A stretch of 10,708 nt of DNA from an uncultured Clostridium sp. (GTDB lineage Bacteria; Bacillota; Clostridia; Lachnospirales; Lachnospiraceae), in the NCBI GenBank assembly GCA_958349075.1, contig CATWBR010000125.1, forward strand, positions 1 through 10,708, read 5' to 3'. Under the pieces are notes generated by a model. The model was not told the origin of the DNA. It worked only from the letters and a program-made list of their open reading frames with translations, and did not search any database. Positions 6,996 to 10,708 of this stretch are shown one piece after another (the stretch's first letter is position 1; the number at the start of each line of letters is the position of its first letter). The translations under genes were made by a program, and so were the position numbers.

Positions 6996-7517
6996 TTAGA
7001 AATTAAACCCTGTGACGGAAAGAGAACCGTCCATCCTGTTGATGATAACGTTGTTTTTATTTCCCATCACAATCCCGTTTCCATAGAGCTGCTGTTCAGA
7101 CGGATCCGTGATTCCGATCTCATGTACCAGATTTCTTGTAAAGACCGAATCTTTGCCCAGAGCGATAAAATCTTCGCGGGAAGCGACCGCACATGTCTGC
7201 CCGTCCTCCATGGTAATCTGGATAGGGAAATCACAGAGATCGGCCAGAGCCTCCAGATCCTGCTCCGAAACGGTATTCTGTACCTTTGTGGCAAAGGCGG
7301 TAATCTCTGCGGCCGGGGAGCCTTTGAGTTCTTCCGCTTCCATGGATTCTATGAATGCCTGGAGATCTAAAGAGACCTGGATGTTTTCTCCGCCTGCGTT
7401 TGTATCTGCTTCTGCAGCGGCGGGACCTGCGGCCAGAGTGGTGGTCCTGTATCCCGAAACGGCGACGGCCAGTACTGCGGCTGCGGCAATGCCGGTCGCC
7501 ATAAATTTTCTGTTCAT
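6996..7517 (-). CDS. small secreted protein of unknown function, possibly NTF2-like
   Basis: A 173-aa exported protein I cannot assign to a named family. The N-terminus (MNRKFMATG, then Ala/Val-rich 10-21) is a signal peptide. The stretch VLAVAVSGY ends at Y23 exactly where a lipobox Cys would be expected, so it is not lipidated as written; cleavage by signal peptidase I around residues 29-35 is likely instead. Residues 36-46 are a polar linker. The mature domain (about 68-173) has the pattern of an amphipathic helix (EITAFATKVQNTV), LADLCDFPIQITMEDG (91-106), a helix, then strands with NVIINRMDG (156-164). This recalls NTF2-like/SnoaL-fold proteins, but only weakly. C95 and C109 could form a disulfide. 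GTGAGG (plus-strand 7528-7533) lies 10 nt before the ATG. Stop TAA reads 6998-6996. A promoter and an 11-bp dyad lie upstream. Confidence 0.75.
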   Translation of the reverse strand: MNRKFMATGIAAAAVLAVAVSGYRTTTLAAGPAAAEADTNAGGENIQVSLDLQAFIESMEAEELKGSPAAEITAFATKVQNTVSEQDLEALADLCDFPIQITMEDGQTCAVASREDFIALGKDSVFTRNLVHEIGITDPSEQQLYGNGIVMGNKNNVIINRMDGSLSVTGFNF

Positions 7518-7548
7518 TTCTATAATACCTCACTTGTGTATCTTTCAG

Positions 7549-7585
7549 GTTACTGTTCATAGCGCAATGCAGTGTGAACAGTAAC
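7549..7585. promoter_or_regulatory. perfect 11-bp inverted repeat, candidate operator or leader hairpin
   Basis: GTTACTGTTCA (7549-7559) and TGAACAGTAAC (7575-7585) are exact reverse complements separated by 15 bp, with centres 26 bp apart. The dyad lies just downstream of the minus-strand promoter at 7601-7629 and 16 bp before that gene's ribosome binding site. It could be two half-sites for a dimeric repressor, or an RNA stem in the 5' leader. No U-tract follows on either strand, so it is not a terminator. Confidence 0.6.
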
Positions 7586-7600
7586 TCTTTTCAAGGGTGA

Positions 7601-7629
7601 AGTATAGCACCGAACTCCAGTGAATACAA
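7601..7629 (-). promoter_or_regulatory. probable promoter of the secreted-protein gene
   Basis: Reading the minus strand, TTGTAT (7629-7624) and TATACT (7606-7601) are spaced 17 bp, with a start near 7594. The -10 box is good and the -35 box matches only TTG. The inverted repeat at 7549-7585 would fall in the first part of the transcript. Confidence 0.45.
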
Positions 7630-7759
7630 GGTCTTGCGGAATTTTTGGCACTTCGCTGAAAAGACGGCGGGATTCATTGTTTAAAGTCTGAAATATAGCT
7701 AAACCGAATAAGAGGACATCAAAAGAATTTATAGGAATGCGTACAAATTCCGGCAGAAG

Positions 7760-7768
7760 TGATATAAT
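7760..7768 (+). promoter_or_regulatory. extended -10 promoter of the c-di-GMP receptor gene
   Basis: TGATATAAT (7760-7768) is a perfect extended -10 element (TGnTATAAT). No good -35 box lies 16-18 bp upstream, which fits extended -10 promoters. Transcription would begin near 7775, giving a ~64-nt leader. Confidence 0.6.
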
Positions 7769-7774
7769 AGCACT

Positions 7775-7802
7775 AGGTAAAAACCTTTACCTTTCAGTAA
7801 AG
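7775..7802 (+). promoter_or_regulatory. two mutually exclusive small hairpins at the transcript 5' end
   Basis: AGGTAAA (7775-7781) pairs with TTTACCT (7786-7792), 7 bp around a 4-nt loop. CTTTAC (7785-7790) can instead pair with GTAAAG (7797-7802), 6 bp around a 6-nt loop. The two share 7786-7790. Placed right at the predicted transcript start, they could stabilise the mRNA or mark a protein-binding dyad. No c-di-GMP riboswitch consensus is seen. Confidence 0.35.
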
Positions 7803-7838
7803 AAGTTATGAAATGCACATTAGGCGGGGAGTATTTGT

Positions 7839-10708
7839 ATGATAAATTATATAAAGCGATTCAGGCTGCTGATACTGTCGCTTGTGCTGGTTCTGGCATT
7901 TCCGATGGCAGCGCCTGCCGGCTCCGATGATTCCGGTGAGGGGCAGCGGACGGTTAAGGTTGGATATATCAATTACGAGGGATTCATTAAACCTGAGGGC
8001 GACGGATATTTCAGCGGCTATGGGGTGGCCTTTTTGAGTAAAATATCGCAGTATACCGGATGGCGCTATGAATACGATTACTATACGTGGGAAGGCTGTC
8101 TGAACGCACTGGAGAAGGGAGAGATTGACCTTGTCTGCTGTGCCCAGAAGAATCCGCAAAGGGCGGAGCTGTTTGACTATGCGGGGTACCCGATAGGGCG
8201 GGAAAGCACGTTTGTCTATACGAGAAAAGGCAGCGACGATATCTATTATCAGGATTACGATGCAATGGACGGAACGAAAGCCGCCGTGCTGAAGGGGTCT
8301 TATCAGAGCGAAGAGTTTGCCGCTTTTGCCCGTGAAAAGGGGTTTTCTTATCAGGAACTTAAATGCAGCACGGTCGATGAGATAACGGATGCGGTTAAGA
8401 GCGGGGCAGCGGATCTGGCGGTTCTTGGCAGCTTATCGAGGCAGACGGATCTGAGGATAGTGGAGAAGCTGGATACGGCTCCCTTCTATATTATTACGAC
8501 AAAGGGAAACAGCGGGGTGCTGAATGCACTGAACGATGCGCTCCGCAATATCTACTCCACGTCGCCTTATATAGTGGAGGAACTTTATTATGAATATTAC
8601 GGATATAACAGTGTGTCCGAGGAACCTCTGCTTACAAGAGAGGAGATGGAGTACGTAAAAGAGGGACAAACTCTTACGGTAGCCTGCATTGACGGCTTTT
8701 ACCCGCTCTCCTACACCGACCCCGAAACCGGGGAGGCATCCGGAATCCTGCCGGATATTGCAAGAGAGATTGGAGAGATAAGCGGACTCAGGCTGGAGAT
8801 GGTCCCGGAACCGATTGGCAGCCGTCCGGAAAACCTGATGGAAGGGCGCCAGGTCAACATCGTGAACGGGATTCTGTTCAGTCAGGAGAGGATACAGAAG
8901 GCGGGCGGGCAGCTTACGGAGATTTTGACCTCACAGCCGGCCCTGGCGGTCGTCAATTCGGGAGTCAATATTTATGAGCTCGACAAGGCTGTGCTGGCGC
9001 TTCCGTATTCCTATGAGTCCGGCCACAGTCTTATACCCCAGGAGTTCAGCAATTTTGACATAATCTATAAAGAAAATATTGAGGACTGTTTTGCTGCCGT
9101 CAAGGACCATGAGGCCGACATTACGATACAGAATACCCATGTAGCCAACTATTTTCTCCAGAAAAGGGAATACGCGGGGCTGAAGGTAGCGGCGATGGAG
9201 TCTCTGGAAGAAAAAACCTGTATGATGATTTCCGACGGTGAGGACCGCAGGCTGATCAGTATTCTGAATAAATCCATCAGTTGCCTGGACGACAACACAA
9301 TCAACCAGATTATCATGGTACACACGGTGGCTCACCCCTATCACGAGACACTGCTCGATACAATGTACTACTACAGGGGCAGAATCATTCTGTTTTCCCT
9401 TCTTGTGGCGGCGGTCATTATCCTGCTGGCACTTTTATACCGCAAGCACATGAATATCCGAATGGAGATGAAGGAAAAGGAAGCATACCGGATTACCGCA
9501 GAGACGGATGAGATGACGGGAATGTATAACCGCAAGGCATTTTATGAGAAGGCGGTCCGGTACATGGAGGCCACGCCCGGGCGGAAATACCAAATCCTTT
9601 TCTTTAATGTGGAGAGTTTTAAGGTGATTAACGATCTGTTCGGGGTAGAGAAGGGGGACAAGCTCCTCTTTTTCCTGGCCGGCATTATTAAAGAATGGAC
9701 GGAAGGACTTGGCGGAGTCTGCTCACGGTTTGAGGCGGATCACTTTGTCGCGTGCATTGAAGGGGACGAAGAATCTGCGTTGGAAATCACGGAGAAGATT
9801 AGAAAAGAGCTGGAAGCGTACCCGATCGACATGGTCGTCGATGTCTCCTGCGGAGTTTATCACGTGCACAGCCTGGACAAGAGCATTAATATCATGTGTG
9901 ACAGGGCCCACCTGGCGGTGAACAGCATAAAGGGAAACTATGCACGCCACGTTGCCGTCTACGACGATTCCCACAGGGAGGCATTAATCCACTCACAGCT
10001 TATCGTGAGCGAGATGAACACGGCTTTGACGGAAAAGCAGTTTAAGGTCTATCTGCAGCCCAAATATAATATGAACACGGAAAAAATAATCGGAGCCGAG
10101 GCTCTGGTTCGCTGGGCGCACCCGGAAAGGGGCATCATTCCTCCCTCGGATTTTATTCCTATCTTTGAACACAACGGTTTTATCGGGCAGCTTGATACCT
10201 ACATGTTCGAGGAGACATGTAAATTGATAAAAAAATGGCTGGACGAGGGGAGAGAGGCAGTGCCCGTCTCCGTCAATCTTTCCAGGGTCGGCTTTTATAA
10301 TCCAAAGCTGAGTGACAATCTGTACCGGATTGCTGAAAAATATCAGATACCGTTCCACTTGATTGAACTGGAGGTGACGGAATCGGCATACGTGTCCGAT
10401 TCCAGAACGGTCCATGAACATATCCAGAAGCTCAGGGAACGGGGATTCAAGATTCTGATGGATGATTTCGGAAGCGGTTATTCATCACTTAATATGTTGA
10501 AAGAGGCGCCCGTTGATCAAATCAAGCTGGATATGAAATTTTTAAGCGCCTCCGATCCTTACGGGCGGGCCGAGACGATCCTCCACATGGTGATTGCCAT
10601 GGGAGAAGCGCTCTCTATACCGGTGCTTGCGGAGGGAGTCGAGACAAAGAGCCAGGTTGAAATGCTCAAAAGTTACTCCTGCTGTCTGGCCCAGGGATAT
10701 TATTATGC
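7839..10708 (+). CDS. membrane receptor with two SBP_bac_3 domains, degenerate GGDEF and EAL domain (3' partial)
   Basis: The frame is open from ATG 7839 to the window end (956 codons) and lacks its stop. GGGGAG at 7826-7831 is 7 nt before the ATG. Residues 1-27 form a signal peptide or anchor (MINYIKRF, then Leu/Val-rich). Two periplasmic-binding-protein type 3 domains follow, about 37-260 (KVGYINYEGF start) and 275-500 (LTVACIDGFYPLSY start), placed outside the membrane. A transmembrane segment covers about 514-536. The GGDEF domain (about 553-710) has EADHF at 632-636 in place of GGDEF and an altered first metal site (FFNVESFK for DxDxFK), so cyclase activity is unlikely. The EAL domain keeps EALVRW (754-759), N813 in VNLS, E845 in LEVTES, DDFGSGYSS (875-883) and E932 in AEGVET, so it should hydrolyse c-di-GMP. 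The likely role is a small-ligand (perhaps amino-acid) sensor that lowers c-di-GMP. Only the last ~25 residues of the EAL fold are missing. Confidence 0.92.
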   Translation, partial: MINYIKRFRLLILSLVLVLAFPMAAPAGSDDSGEGQRTVKVGYINYEGFIKPEGDGYFSGYGVAFLSKISQYTGWRYEYDYYTWEGCLNALEKGEIDLVCCAQKNPQRAELFDYAGYPIGRESTFVYTRKGSDDIYYQDYDAMDGTKAAVLKGSYQSEEFAAFAREKGFSYQELKCSTVDEITDAVKSGAADLAVLGSLSRQTDLRIVEKLDTAPFYIITTKGNSGVLNALNDALRNIYSTSPYIVEELYYEYYGYNSVSEEPLLTREEMEYVKEGQTLTVACIDGFYPLSYTDPETGEASGILPDIAREIGEISGLRLEMVPEPIGSRPENLMEGRQVNIVNGILFSQERIQKAGGQLTEILTSQPALAVVNSGVNIYELDKAVLALPYSYESGHSLIPQEFSNFDIIYKENIEDCFAAVKDHEADITIQNTHVANYFLQKREYAGLKVAAMESLEEKTCMMISDGEDRRLISILNKSISCLDDNTINQIIMVHTVAHPYHETLLDTMYYYRGRIILFSLLVAAVIILLALLYRKHMNIRMEMKEKEAYRITAETDEMTGMYNRKAFYEKAVRYMEATPGRKYQILFFNVESFKVINDLFGVEKGDKLLFFLAGIIKEWTEGLGGVCSRFEADHFVACIEGDEESALEITEKIRKELEAYPIDMVVDVSCGVYHVHSLDKSINIMCDRAHLAVNSIKGNYARHVAVYDDSHREALIHSQLIVSEMNTALTEKQFKVYLQPKYNMNTEKIIGAEALVRWAHPERGIIPPSDFIPIFEHNGFIGQLDTYMFEETCKLIKKWLDEGREAVPVSVNLSRVGFYNPKLSDNLYRIAEKYQIPFHLIELEVTESAYVSDSRTVHEHIQKLRERGFKILMDDFGSGYSSLNMLKEAPVDQIKLDMKFLSASDPYGRAETILHMVIAMGEALSIPVLAEGVETKSQVEMLKSYSCCLAQGYYY

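Larger units (their letters stand above)
7518..7838. other. 321-bp divergent intergenic region
   Basis: This gap separates the minus-strand secreted-protein gene from the plus-strand receptor gene. It holds an inverted repeat (7549-7585), a minus-strand promoter (7601-7629), a plus-strand promoter (7760-7768) and leader hairpins (7775-7802), each listed separately. I see nothing recognisable in 7630-7750 and no small gene with a convincing ribosome binding site. Confidence 0.6.

Noticed and set aside
7608..7632. Possible MerR-type operator (ACC...GGT ends) in the minus-strand promoter spacer
   Set aside because: The inner bases do not form a dyad and the promoter spacer is 17 bp, not the 19-20 bp typical of MerR-regulated promoters.
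7769..7838. c-di-GMP riboswitch upstream of the EAL receptor
   Set aside because: The leader is only about 64 nt and none of the conserved GEMM core sequence is present.
9281..9921. Short plus-strand frames inside the receptor gene
   Set aside because: They are out of frame with the continuous 956-codon reading frame that carries intact GGDEF/EAL-type sequence.

Overview
The window looks like the chromosome of an anaerobic Firmicute, most likely a gut Lachnospiraceae/Clostridia species. The reasons are mid-range GC content, strong AGGAG-type ribosome binding sites, an oxygen-sensitive Fe-S sulfite reductase, a clostridial-type DUF1576 membrane protein and a large c-di-GMP receptor. I saw no mobile element, CRISPR array, rRNA or tRNA. 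All assignments come from reading motifs, not from searches.

Positions 41-3715 hold a compact plus-strand sulfur/cysteine operon. It encodes a C_GCxxG_C_C domain fused to a small siroheme/4Fe-4S sulfite (or nitrite) reductase, then a cysteine synthase (cysK), then a UPF0597 L-cysteine desulfidase/serine dehydratase-like protein. The first two would make sulfide and fix it into cysteine. The third would release sulfide from cysteine, so the operon may balance cysteine and sulfide in both directions.

Positions 3774-5354 hold a separate unit with its own promoter and a ~200-nt leader, followed by a CNNM/CorC (DUF21-CBS-CBS-CorC_HlyC) membrane protein of the Mg2+ transporter/exporter class. The leader carries a 19-codon reading frame with a good ribosome binding site. 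Its peptide is rich in Asp, Glu, Asn and Pro, and its stop codon lies 3 nt before a perfectly paired 17-bp hairpin. This resembles a translation-controlled attenuator of the kind known for Mg2+ transporter genes, and it is the best candidate for an undescribed regulatory element here.

Positions 5398-6848 hold a promoter, a strong intrinsic terminator inside the leader, and a polytopic DUF1576 membrane protein that is clearly an internal duplication. A bidirectional terminator (6881-6924) separates it from the convergent minus-strand gene for a small secreted protein (6996-7517).

Positions 7518-7838 are a divergent control region. It has a promoter in each direction, a perfect 11-bp inverted repeat at the minus-strand gene, and two mutually exclusive small hairpins at the start of the plus-strand transcript. 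From 7839 to the window end runs one open frame for a membrane receptor with two tandem extracytoplasmic solute-binding domains, one membrane anchor, a degenerate GGDEF domain and an EAL domain with its key motifs intact. Its C-terminus is cut off by the window edge.
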